NCBI GenBank assembly: GCA_037957365.1
Contig: JARHVA010002005.1
Span: 887,501 to 951,500, forward strand
DNA from: Torreya grandis
Taxonomy: Eukaryota; Streptophyta; Pinopsida; Cupressales; Taxaceae
Reading direction: 5' to 3'
DNA length: 64,000 nucleotides
Shown here: one piece after another, positions 36,073 to 46,527 of the stretch
How positions within the stretch are numbered: position 1 is the stretch's first letter
Layout of the letters: each line of letters begins with the position of its first letter
Translations under genes and position numbers: made by a program
Notes under the pieces: model-generated
What the model saw: the letters and a program-made list of their open reading frames with translations, nothing else
Told to the model about the DNA's origin: nothing
Databases searched by the model: none

Positions 36073-36378
36073 CAATGTTCTCCTCATTCTTAGCTTTCCA
36101 ATGGTTCAAACGGTGAGTCAATTAGAGCTATGGTGCAAAAGTTATGGCTCCTGAAAGTTTTGTCATCAATTGGGGTCGAACTGTTACCCGAATTGTCACC
36201 TAAATCATTGCCCAGATCATTCCTCCCTCCTTGAAAAGAAATGGTCCCCATTACATCAACGTTCCCCATTAGGTGTTGTATTTGTTTCTTGATTTGATTC
36301 TCTATCAGCCACTCACTTTGATGGCTATGTTGGCCCCTTTTGACCACTCGATAAAGTAGAATAGAGCATCCTCTTATT
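36073..36378 (-). pseudogene. Array internal domain 10, chromodomain side (split)
   Basis: The tail and second half of the chromodomain up to the insertion point of the Tat-like element; continues at 46523. The minus-strand open stretch 36090-36458 (122 codons) is a chimera: its first 25 or so codons are antisense LTR of the inserted element (MVRSGTGPRGPRGSQRG...) and the rest is chromodomain tail. Confidence 0.92.
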
Positions 36379-36383
36379 TTCTT
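36379..36383. repeat. Target-site duplication of Tat-like element, left (TTCTT)
   Basis: TTCTT against GTCTT at 46523-46527; other array units read GTCTTCATCC here, so the left copy has mutated by one base. Confidence 0.85.
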
Positions 36384-36384
36384 T

Positions 36385-36407
36385 GTAGACACCAAAATCG
36401 TGTCTAC
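36385..36407 (+). other. LTR-terminal hairpin, 5' LTR
   Basis: GTAGACAC and GTGTCTAC form a perfect 8-bp stem around the 7-nt loop CAAAATC, starting one base inside the LTR end. Confidence 0.85.
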
Positions 36408-36742
36408 TCCCCTTTGACTCCCCCTTGGTCCCCTTGGTCCCGTTCCACTTCTAACCATCCCTAACCCACCTATGTCTTATTAATTTGAAATAATTATCTA
36501 TTTTAAATTAATAATTCCCTCTCTCTCTCATGACACCTCACCCCTCCTAGGATACCTCTCTTTGGATGCCCTCCACTACCCCATTCCAAGTCTTAAATGC
36601 CTAGACCCCATTTCAACCCTTCCACCCATTTCCCATGCCTATTAAACCACCTTCGACTATTTCTTACCATGACTAGCTAATCTCGATAGAAGAAAGAATG
36701 GACAAAAGGCTATTTTTAGCCCATTTTCCTATTCTTTGGTTG

Positions 36743-36795
36743 TTGATGTCGATCGGTAGTCGGCTGATGTCGTTGGTATTATCAGCATCGATTGC
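36743..36795 (+). repeat. GACGTCGG-like motif cluster, Tat-like 5' LTR
   Basis: GATGTCGATCGG, AGTCGGCTGATGTCG and CAGCATCGA in 50 bp. AGTCGGCTGA is shared exactly with the copia LTR at 8702-8711. Confidence 0.75.
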
Positions 36796-37822
36796 CTTCA
36801 AAACTACGTTCTACATCCAGAATGTGGATTTGCCAATCTTGAATCTTTTTCCATCCTTCCAATCAGCCAACTTTCCAGTCTTTTGACCTCTCTCGCACCC
36901 TCTCTCCCAAACACACAGTGAACATCACAAAGTACAGGTACTCTGCATTAGTCACTCCACCTTGCAGGAAGTCTCCTACACCACCATCAGCAACCAGTCT
37001 CCTACACTTCTTCTTCAGCAAGCAAGAGGTAAGTATTCTTATTTTATGTCATTTTAGTAGCTTAGAATGTCTCTGTAATCAGTTTTCTATTTATTGCTTC
37101 TAAGCCATATCACCACCTAGACTCGACTATCAACCAGACCAGACCGGAATCCTTATTCTCCTTTTTCACCTCAATCCATTGTCTGGTCCCTCTTACAGAC
37201 CATACTTTCTGCCCTATAAACCTTGCATAGACCTCCTAACAAACTCTCAAACCTCTAAATAGACTCTCAGACCATCCAAACAGAGCCTCAAGCCATCGTG
37301 CTGCCCACAAACATACCATAAACCCATCTAGACCCTATCCAAGGCCATCGCCCCGACCGACACCGGCCACAAGGCCAATTTCCCCTACCGACATCTACAG
37401 AATAACTGACATCAGCAAACTTGGCCTATCGACAATGGTAGACTAATCAATGCCGATGACTGTGGAACATAGATTGCCACATTCAGGTATGCATTTGCTT
37501 CTATTTCTTTTGATTCAATCTTTTATCATTTCTATTTCTAGCAACATTATTCTCTGTATCAACCAGTGGGCTATCATCCTTCCAAGAAGTCTTTGCACTT
37601 CTAGGACCAAGCTTTTGCTTGGCAGTCCATTATCTATCTATCTAACAGTTTTCTTGTTTAAGTCTCTTTCTTCTACAGGTGTCATCCTCCACAATCAAAG
37701 AGGAGTTCTCTCAACGTCTAGATAACGGTGCGCAGACCTCATCTGGGTAACATCTAACCCTAGACCATCTCTTAGTTTCTCATTTCCTTTTGAATGTGAA
37801 AGTGAAAAACTTGATAAAAACA

Positions 37823-38695
37823 TTCTAGCATGTCAGGTGGGACCCTAAGAACTCTCCTTGGGTTCATACTTTTTTCTTCTTCTAAACAAACTCTTCATAT
37901 ATGTGCATTAGGTCTCTTCTTGCACTCTCTTCTTCTATCTCTTCCAAAAGACACTATCAGCAAAGCTAAAAAGAATCCTTCTTTTTCCTTTTTTCTTGCA
38001 TCTTAGACTAGTCAACTCATACTCTTCAACCTTTTCTCTTGTCTGCATCCAAACACACATTTCTATTTGGGCTTGAAATCTATTGTATCTCATTTCTACT
38101 TGCTTGCATATTTAGTCCACACATCTAGTAATTAAAATCGCATCATGAATAAATCATAGCACACTCATGTTACACGACAAAACCACTATCACAAATCAAT
38201 CATCTTAACTTACCTGAGACAAGGTCTGACTAGGATTTCATCACCTAGTGGATACCTTACCTGTCCTGGCAATCCCACTTGGACTTCACTACCAAGGGGA
38301 AGCCCACTCTGTTCTCTGGCAGAGGATAATCTCTAGGAGAAGTATATTTTGGCTAAGCGAGACCAGCTTATCACTGGGCTCGTGAAGTGAGGAGAGCTTG
38401 CTCCTTAGCACCAGGCCATGTACAAAACCTAACACAGACTCTTGAGCACTGAAACTAACCCAAAACCATCTTTAGACTGCTTCTTCTAGGACCCATTCTA
38501 CAAGCCGACTTCCCAAACACACTTTAAGGCATAAGCCAACATGATTCTAAAAGTTTATTCTTAGGATTTAATGCTTAGGTTCTGCCTATTTTTATCATCC
38601 ATTTTTATGTTCTTATCTAGTTTTTTGAGCTAGTGAGGACATTTTCTTCTTTTTTTCCAAAAACTTTCAAATTTTTTGAGTTTTTGGAAAAGACA
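37823..38695 (+). other. Untranslated leader of Tat-like element
   Basis: Pyrimidine-rich, with stops in all frames. Segment 38215-38420 is GC-richer (CCTAGTGGATACCTTACC, CCAAGGGGAAGCCC) but matches no RNA family I can name. Confidence 0.5.
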
Positions 38696-38815
38696 GTAAT
38701 TGACATCGGTTTTTCCACCAATGTTGGCAACCTTTCTTCGTCGACATCAGTTATTTGACTGACATCGACAATCTATTTCACCAACATCAGTTTTTCAACT
38801 GACATCGGTCACTGT
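38696..38815 (+). repeat. GACATCGG-type motif cluster in leader
   Basis: At least six variants in 120 bp: TTGACATCGGTTTTT, AATGTTGGC, TCGACATCAGTTATT, CTGACATCGAC, CCAACATCAGTTTTT, CTGACATCGGTCAC. Spaced about 18-24 bp, it looks like a short degenerate tandem repeat. Confidence 0.75.
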
Positions 38816-39408
38816 CAAAACTTCCTTCTTCCAAAATAGTAGGCTTAAAACCTGACTTTCTTGCTGTTAGACACCCATTTTGGTTTTTTGAGACTAAAAA
38901 ACATAGTTTTTGAAACCTGACCCTTTTTTGCCTTGAATGGTTTTGACACGTAGTCAAACCAAGACTTTTGTTGACCATGCGAGGTAGCAACCGCTTCTGC
39001 CTTCACCTTCCATGACCAGTCCTCTAATGGAGCATCATTTAGAGACTGAACGAACTCCTCCTCGACCAACCCTGACCCAACCATCTATTGTCCTTGAAGG
39101 GGACCAAAACTTTGAGAGACTCCTTGACCACAACATCAAGGCTCTCCAACACTATCTCACAAGAAACCAAATGTGAGACCTTTCAGGTGAAGCAGTGATG
39201 ACATCAACACCATCCATTACCCAGCCTTTTTATGACTCAGACTATTGCCTCAACCATTAACCCGACCATGGCCAATATGCAAAGTTTGGCCTCCCCATCT
39301 ATTTTTGGACCGACCTCCATCGGGGTTTCATTACCCCCTTAACCACATGTAATTCAACCAAGTTCTACATCATAACAGAACTTAATTGTCTCGACTCCAC
39401 ACACTCTT

Positions 39409-42257
39409 ATGCCTATAAATGCAGGAGTGTCTACCTCCCGTTTTGCCAATGCCACTATGCAACCACCTTTGGCAGTATCTAGTCAACTTATGCCTTCTAT
39501 CTTCATGACACAACCACCCTTGGCTTCCACATCTATCCCAATGACTAGTTATCAATATGTTGCACCTATACAAATGCAACCATCTACATCATACGCCTCT
39601 TCTAGCACCCCATCTACCAATCCATCAGCCAATCTCATCAAGATGTTGATGGACAAAATATCTAATCTTGAAGCTTTTATTTATGGTTCAAGTAATGTCC
39701 TTTCATATGACCAAATTTGCAATGAACCCATCCATCCCTCCGTCCCGATCTGACCATATCCCAATTAGTGGCAACATCCTAAATTTACTTACTTCCAGAG
39801 TGAGGAAGACCCACAGTAGCATCTATGAGCATTCAGACATGCTTGTTATCTTATAGCCCATGATGATGTGTTACTACTATGCACATTCCCCATGTCGCTT
39901 TCTGGCCCTGCCCTCGATTGGTACAGCTCTCTTACCAGTCACTCCCTCTTTTCATTCACTCAACTCACCCAATTATTCCTTGACCACTTTTCGATCAATA
40001 TCACCAACAAAGTCTCAATCACAGACCTCTACTCTATCAGGCAGTTTGACGATGAATCAATAGCCAATTTTGTCTCCCGTTGGAGAGGCTTAATCAACCA
40101 GCTTTCCTTCTCTTTGCCTCAACATGAGCTCATTGACCTCTTTTCTCGAGCATGTACCATGCACATCTCATCCACCTTGTGAGTTCAAACATTCTACACT
40201 TTTGATAAAGCTTTCACCATGGCCTGAAATCTTGAACTCTACGTTATTAAATAAAACAGGGTCAAATTTCATAATACCAATGCAAAAGCCGATGACCCTT
40301 CTTCTTCCAGACCTTCTTCTTCCCATTCCAAATCCAAAGGAGTGGCCAACACTGTGGTCATTAAATCAACATCCTCGATAATGATCGACCAATCTCAAAC
40401 TTCAACATCACAAAGCATCACAAAATAATTCCAACAACGCTATATATAGCATCAATACACTCCAATTGGAGAGTCATATGCTTCCATGTTGGAAAAACTC
40501 ATCAAGTAGGGAGTCCTCAATCTCCCTCCAATTTGACCACCTCAATTTGACCCTTCAAAAGCCATCCCTACATGGTATAGGGAAAATGACTTTTGTCACT
40601 ATCACCGTGTCCAAGGCCATGACATAAACAACTGCCGAACTTTTAAAAACATTGTCCAAGACATGATAGATAAGGGAGATCTTGTTTTGGATAATCTGAA
40701 TGCACCACCTAATCAAAACATCAACATCTTTAGACAACCCTTTCCTAACCATCTTCCTAATCAAAACAATGTCCAGACCATGGCTGATAGCTCCCAAGAG
40801 CATAATATACACATAGTTAACATGGTCTCGCCTCTTGTCCCTGACCAACCTCCTCCATAGGTAGAAGAGCCTTCTTCTCCTATTAGTTCTCCATTGACCT
40901 CTCTTATATTGGAGGATGCTTCAACCATACCAATGCCATTAGCCCCACCTCCATCCTTCTTACAACCAATGGAGGACCCTACCCTTCCTACTCCTCAACC
41001 ACAAGAAGAAGGCACAATCATCCCTACCCTCTATCCTCTTGAGGATCCACATTCTTCTATTCCTTCTCCACCAAGAGAAGACCCTGTCTCTTCACCCACT
41101 TCAATCGAGAAAGACCCAGTGATGGTTTTTTCTTTCCTTTTGCCTGAGATCGCTACATCTCACTCACCTCCATCCATATCAGAACCCAAACCCACACAGG
41201 CGTCCATCATGCCCAAAGAGATTAAATCTCTCGACATTCAGCCTATATCAAACCTCACTCACCCACAAGTGAGGGTAGTAACTAACCTTGCCTCACACAA
41301 TAGTGGCCCTCAAACCAAACCAAAGAAGGCCATTAAACCACACCAAAGAATTCCTCCCCCACCTTCATCATTGCCCTCTATTTTGGGCCCACATCCATCC
41401 ACCTCAATAGGAGTGCTTCCTACTCCCATACCTCATAGAGGCAACTCGCCTCCATTATCTATTTTACCCATCAAACATATATATCTTCCAAAATGACCAA
41501 TGCCTCTTATGCCTCCAAAACAAAAGTCATCAACCCATACTACAACAAAACATGCAGACCTATTGGCAGGTTCTTATGCCTTGCTATTACGACAATTGTT
41601 ACAGTCTTCTCGCATCAGTCTTCCACCTCTTAGACCATACCAATCCCTGAGACTAAAACTACCATGGTTCGATGACACTCAAGTTTGTGCGTATCATCGC
41701 ACGCCGGGACATGACACTGAGCATTGTTGTGCCCTCAAGTTTATCATTCGCCAATGCTTGAGAAAGACACCCTTCTTTTTGACCATATTATCAACAAACC
41801 TTCAACATCATCACATGCTTCCCATATCTCCTCACCTTAACACTCATCAACTCTCAGATCAAGGCCATGTTGGTTCGACAACACTAAATTTTGTCACTAT
41901 CATCGCACATCGAGACATGACACTGAGCATTGTTGCACTCTTAAAGCTATCATTTGTCAACACCGAAAAAAGGATACCCTTCTCATCAAGGATCATATTG
42001 ACTACCCCTTTGCCAAATCTTTGACACCATCACATGCCTCACAAATGTCATCACCTAAATCAGGATCTCAACACCAGAATATGGTCCCTCCACCACCTTT
42101 AACCCCATTATTTGAAATCAACACAGTCAACTTGACCACCAACTCACCGACCCAAAAGGATAAAGGGAAAAGACATGTTTTTATCCCTTGGACATCCCCA
42201 TCTATCAATCCTTCACCACAACCAAGACCCAAGATTACTATCTTGGGTGCATCTTGA
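39409..42257 (+). pseudogene. Tat-like gag pseudogene
   Basis: One frame runs from the MPINAG start (39409) to 42024 with premature stops at 39751, about 40181, 40858 and 41494, then shifts. N-terminal Pro/Gln/Ser-rich region (39409-39700) with DKISNLEAF coiled-coil start; the retrotransposon gag core (39868-40182) with FPMSLSGPALDWYSSL, FLDHFSINITNKVSITDLYS and FVSRWRGL; then the first knuckle CHYHRVQGHDINNC at 40594-40635; a long Pro/Ser-rich linker (40894-41496); and two more knuckles at 41686 and 41892. The CxYHR..GHD...C form is typical of Tat/Ogre-type gag. KMSLYDLIQSSP (about 42318-42353) marks the gag-protease border. Confidence 0.85.
41664..42075 (+). repeat. 206-bp tandem duplication carrying a zinc knuckle
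   Basis: Two diverged copies (41664-41869, 41870-42075) both run from TGGTTCGA..ACACT through the knuckle to CATCACATGC. The knuckles read CAYHRTPGHDTEHC and CHYHRTSRHDTEHC; the second copy has lost the Gly and lies in another frame. Confidence 0.8.
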
Positions 42258-42287
42258 CCAGCATCCTTAAAGACAATACTTGACTCT

Positions 42288-42580
42288 GTGGTGAAACAAC
42301 CTCACCACACGACCCTTGCAAAGATGTCTTTGTATGATCTCATTCAAAGCTCTCCACAACATCATCAAAATTTGATCCAATCCTTACAATCAATGGAGGT
42401 CCAGTCTAATGACCCCCAACCATTAGCCACTTTATCAAATCATTACCAACCCTTACCTCCGTCACCATCCATGATTTTGAGATTCTTACCTCTAACCTAG
42501 CAGATCAGGATCTTGCCCTCTCCAACTAAATCTATCAAACATTCTCCCTAGCAATTGGGGGAATTCGACCTTATCCTCAC
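42288..42580 (+). pseudogene. Gag-protease border remnant
   Basis: The open stretch 42288-42500 includes MSLYDLIQSSPQHHQ and LIQSLQSMEV, the conserved pre-protease block of Tat-lineage elements. No DTGAS-type active site follows; the sequence passes directly into the minisatellite. Confidence 0.6.
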
Positions 42581-42820
42581 TATCGACCTCGACCAAATAT
42601 CAACTGACCTCGACCAAACATCGACCAAGTCTTGACCAAACCCCAACTGACCTAGACTAAGCCTCAACCAAACCTTGACCAAACATCAACCAAATCATAT
42701 CATCAATCAACCAAGCCTCGACCAAGCATCAACTAACCTCGACCAAACATCAACTAACCAAATATCACATCAACCAGCCAAACATCGACCAAACAACATA
42801 TCAACCAACTTCATGTCCAA
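42581..42820 (+). repeat. Minisatellite of CTCGACCAAACATCAAC
   Basis: About a dozen irregular units of 16-21 bp around CCTCGACCAAACATCAACTGA, with decayed variants. It occupies exactly the place where protease, RT, RNase H and most of integrase should be. Confidence 0.85.
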
Positions 42821-42854
42821 CATTAATCAACACGTGACCAATTTGGAAAGAAGT

Positions 42855-42980
42855 AAACAATGCAAGTTTGCTCCTAATTGGCTCAGACCTTACATCATAA
42901 TGCACAAGCATGGACTAGGGACTTATCAGAACCTGAGCCCCTTAATGCCTTACATCTGTGACCATTATACTATTAGTTGA
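42855..42980 (+). pseudogene. Integrase C-terminal scrap of Tat-like element
   Basis: KFAPNWLRPYIIMHKHGLGTYQ-like reading (about 42868-42933) corresponds to the KF.PNW.GPY.V....G.GTY end of gypsy integrase; compare FEANWLGPYIIV at 57939. It is the only surviving pol part after the deletion. Confidence 0.65.
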
Positions 42981-43214
42981 GTACTTGTTCACTTGACATT
43001 TTACTTGAACTCATCCCTTGAGCAATCCCCGTCCTCTTAATCCTCATTCCTTTAGACCCTATTCCCCTAAAACAAATCCTATATACCCCTTTTATAAAGT
43101 ATGGATGCTTTGTCCTAATAAAAGGGAGTCCTTAAACTTCTATAGTCTTGTCCATGACTCAAAATTTTGTCAAAAATAAATTGAGATGTCAAAATATCAA
43201 AAGGTCACAAACTC

Positions 43215-43480
43215 TAAAGGCAGACTGCTCCCTCGAAGGACAGCTATACTATCATTGCTATAGCTAATAGACTGCTCCCTTGAAGGACAGCTATTCAAAG
43301 CCCTCAAACATATAAAAAGCAAAAATATAGACCACTCCCTCAAAGGATGGCTATGCTTAAAATCTTACTATAAACAGCACTCTCAAAAGCTTTCCGCATC
43401 GATTAGCTTCACAAATGACCATAAAGCAAAATGACATCTCTATGCAGACTTCCCACATTGATTAGTCTGCTCAAAAAAAA
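43215..43480 (+). repeat. Short repeats GACTGCTCCCTCGAAGGACAGCTAT
   Basis: Three copies of an about 25-bp unit, near 43227 (ends CTATACTA), 43271 and 43331 (GACCACTCCCTCAAAGGATGG), in the 3' untranslated part of the element. The same region has CTTTCCGCATCGATTAG / CTTCCCACATTGATTAG at 43400 and 43447. Confidence 0.7.
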
Positions 43481-44099
43481 GGGGGGTCATGAACTTGACT
43501 TGTAGTCATCTCAGGGTCTCCTATAAAAAGGGGCAAAGGTATCCCTATTGAAAAGGGTTATCCTATCCTACCATATCATATCACCTACTCAAGGGATTTC
43601 GAGCTCACTTAATGTCGAGTGATTTGAGTACTTCTCTAATACAACTAATGGTCAACGACATAATGCATGAATAGGGCTTTTGTTTCTAAAACCCCCTACC
43701 TATGTTATCATTATGGTCCTAATCAATGAAAGAGCAATGCGCCTTTCACTTCTTATCCATACCTTGGTCACAATCCAACCAAATCAAACCAAACATTTTC
43801 AGACCTGTCACATGCCATAGTCCATTTCACATAGTTTCTATGGAAAACAATACACATAGAAACTATCGACCACACAATTTATGTCAAGCATAAACCATTA
43901 CTTGCTAAAGCATAAATAGATCTCAATTCATTTTTATCATACATCCATCACCAATATGGAAAATTGCTAGGGATGAAAGACCACATCAACCAATGTTACA
44001 GAATACACCATCACACAATATGGAAAAGGCTGTAACATCATCTTACCCTCATCATTCAACACATGAACAAACCAACCTATCAACCTCTTTGACCTCCCC

Positions 44100-44395
44100 A
44101 GCCTAAACTACATTGGTCTGAGGCCCTTCCAATAGGGGCATGTAGGTAGCACTCAGATGATAGGACGTCTCCTTAGGTTAGCTTGACCACCCTCATTTGT
44201 TCATCTACCTGATGGACAAACCATCTTACCTTTGACCATGACTTGACCTCATCCAACCAATCCATCATTTTGACCCTTCCTCCCTTTTGGGGAGAACTAC
44301 ATTGGCCTAAGGCCCTAAAAATAGGGGCTATGTAGGCAGCACTCAGATGACATGACATCTTCTGAGGTTAGCTCAGCCACATTTCTTCATCCATC
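44100..44395 (+). repeat. About 180-bp tandem duplication in 3' region
   Basis: CTACATTGGTCTGAGGCCC ... GTAGGTAGCACTCAGATGA (44108-44160) recurs as CTACATTGGCCTAAGGCCC ... GTAGGCAGCACTCAGATGA (44288-44349), both followed by a GAGGTTAGC-like or TAGGTTAGC stretch. Confidence 0.75.
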
Positions 44396-45070
44396 CATTC
44401 ATTTGACCAACTATCTATCTCAACCCACCTCGACTAATGACCTTAGAGATTGTGACTATCTCCTTAGACTCTGACCACTTCTAAGACAATGTTGCCTTGG
44501 TTGTTTTTGCATTTATGCTACCTCATGAATGGTTAGCAAAATTGTCTGCAACCCATGTTTTGACCCTCACAAGTATAGGATCGTGAGCAAGTTGATCCAC
44601 ACTACTTGTGACATTTTCATGTTTCCAAGAACACTTCCTGAGCCTGGGATACTTGAAACATGATGACCATTGGAGCTACAGCTTGGATCGAATAACCCAA
44701 TCAGTTATGACTAAATGTTGAGGCCTGGCTATTTCAATTTTGGCACTCCTCGACCCTGACCTGCGACAATTTGACCTGACCATCTCGTGAAGTGGTATGC
44801 ACACAATCACAACTATTGTAGTGTTCACACTCACACTTTCATCCATCTCCATCCACTCTTTATCAAATCATCACCCGATTTTAGGTTCCCTTCCCTCGAC
44901 TCTCGCTTTGAGGGGGAATACCTCATCCCACATCTGGTGCAACCATCACCACTTATTTTTGTCTTGCAGTTCATCCAAACAACCAACATGACAAAATCAA
45001 CCCTATCCCATACCTGGGGCAACCAACTCCTATTTTTGTCTTGTAGTTTGCCAAGAATAACTAACAAGAC
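44396..45070 (+). other. 3' untranslated region of Tat-like element
   Basis: No coding match. Near its end a 72-bp-spaced duplication is seen: CATCTGGTGCAACCA..TTATTTTTGTCTTGCAGTT (44932) and CATACCTGGGGCAACCA..TATTTTTGTCTTGTAGTT (45009). Short open stretches (44787-45095) cross it without resemblance to any family. Confidence 0.5.
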
Positions 45071-45083
45071 AAAAAGGGGCAAA
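45071..45083 (+). promoter_or_regulatory. Polypurine tract of Tat-like element
   Basis: AAAAAGGGGCAAA directly before TGTAGACAC, the usual arrangement for Tat-lineage gypsy elements. Confidence 0.85.
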
Positions 45084-46522
45084 TGTAGACACTAAAATCG
45101 TGTCTACTCCCCTTCGACTCCCCCTTGGTCCCCTTGGTCCCGTTTCACTTCTAACCATCCCTAACCCACCTATGTCTTATTAATTTAAAATAATTATCTA
45201 TTTAAAATTAATAATTCCCTCTCTCTCTCATGACACCTCACCCCTCTTAGGATACCTCTCTTTGGATGCCCTCCACTACCCCATTCCAAGTCTTAAATGC
45301 GTAGATCCCATTTCAACCCTTCCACCCATTTCCCACGCCTATTAAACCACCTTCAACCATTTCTTACCACAACCAGCTGACCTCAGTAGAAGAAAGAATG
45401 GACAAAAGGCTATTTTTAGCCCATTTTCCTATTCTTTGGCTATCGACATCAGTCAGTAGTTGACTGACATCAACGGTATTATCGGCATTGGTTGCCTTTA
45501 AAACTGCATTCTGCATCCAGAATGCAGATCTGCCAATCTTGAATCTTTTTCCATCCTTCTAATCAGCCAGCTTTCTAGTCTTCTGACCTCTCTCGCACCC
45601 TCTCTCCCAAACACACAGTGAACATCACAAAGTATAGGTACTCTGCATCAGTCACTCCACCTTGCAGGAAGTCTCTTACACCACCAGCATCAGCAACCAG
45701 TCTCTTACACTTCTTCTTCAACAGGCAAGGGGTAAGTATTCTTCTTTTATGTCATTTCAGTAGCTTAGAATGTCTCTGTAATTAGTTTTCTATTTATTAC
45801 TTTTAATCCATATCACCACCCAGACCTAGCTATCAACCAAACCAGAACGGAATCCTTATTCTACTTTTTCACCTCAATCCATTGTCTGGTCCCTCTTGTA
45901 AACCATACTTTCTACCCTGTAAACCCTGCACAGACCTCCTAACAGACTCTTAGACCTCCAAATAGACTCTCAGACCATCCAAATAGAGCCTCAAGCCATC
46001 TTGCTGACCACAAACAGACCATAAACCCATCTAGACCCTATCCAAGGCCATTGCCCTGATCGATGCCAGCCACCAGGCCCATTTCCCCTACCGACGTCAG
46101 CAGAATAACTGACGTCGACGACCTTGGCCTACCGATGATGGCAGACTAACCGATGCTGGTGACTATGGAACACAGATTGCCACATTTAGGTATGCATTTG
46201 CTTCTATTTCTTTTGATTCAATCTTTTATCATTTCTATTTCTAGCAACATTATTCTCTGTATCAACCAGTGGGTTGTCATCCTTCCAAGAAGTCTTTGCA
46301 CTTCTAGGACCAAGCTTTTACTTGGTAGTCCACTATTTATCTATCTAACAGTTTTCCTATTTAAGTCTCTTTCTTCTGCAGGTGTCATCCTCCACAACCA
46401 AAGAGTTCTCTCAACATCTAGATAATGGTATGCATACCTCATCTAAGTAACATCTAACCCTAGACCATCTCTTAGTTTCTCATTTCCTTTTGAATGTGAA
46501 AGCGAAAAACTTGATAGAAATA
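45084..46522 (+). repeat. Tat-like element 3' LTR
   Basis: 1,439 bp; terminal hairpin conserved at 45085-45107 (loop TAAAATC). Ends GAAATA (canonical CA mutated to TA). Motif clusters at 45440-45495 and 46055-46160 retain more intact GACGTC cores (46095, 46119) than the 5' copy. Confidence 0.92.
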
Positions 46523-46527
46523 GTCTT
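46523..46527. repeat. Target-site duplication of Tat-like element, right (GTCTT)
   Basis: Matches the unmutated array sequence GTCTTCATCC; the left copy is TTCTT. Confidence 0.85.

Larger units (their letters stand above)
36384..37822 (+). repeat. Tat-like element 5' LTR
   Basis: 1,439 bp, TGTAGACACC...GATAAAAACA. A terminal hairpin lies at 36385-36407. GACGTCGG-type motifs cluster at 36743-36795 and 37345-37460. Pyrimidine-rich overall on this strand. The open stretches at 36698-36886, 36918-37103 and 37450-37725 have no family match. Confidence 0.92.
36384..46522 (+). mobile_element. Tat-like Ty3/gypsy element lacking pol, nested in the array
   Basis: 10,139 bp. Two 1,439-bp LTRs (TGTAGACAC start), a PPT AAAAAGGGGCAAA directly before the 3' LTR, and a 5-bp target duplication with one mismatch. 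Inside: a long leader, a gag region (39409-42257), the very start of the protease region, a minisatellite, a short integrase C-terminal scrap and a long repeat-rich 3' region. RT, RNase H and nearly all of integrase are gone, so the element could only have moved with help from others, like TR-GAG or LARD types. The LTRs differ at roughly one site in 15-20 by eye, fewer than array units differ from each other. A conventional PBS directly after the 5' LTR was not recognised. Confidence 0.9.

Noticed and set aside
37823..37860. PBS of the Tat-like element at TGGGACCCTAAG
   Set aside because: It starts about 15 bases after the LTR end, and I cannot match it confidently to a plant tRNA 3' end.
38215..38420. 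Structured RNA or riboswitch in the Tat-like leader
   Set aside because: GC-richer than its surroundings, but no family-specific motif could be named and no convincing stems were found by eye.
39382..39579. Minus-strand genes at 38787-39084, 39382-39579 and 40555-40848
   Set aside because: They are antisense to the leader and gag of the Tat-like element and resemble no family.
40894..41496. Independent proline-rich host protein (200 codons)
   Set aside because: It is in the same frame as the gag core and zinc knuckle and lies inside a bounded LTR element, so it is the gag linker.
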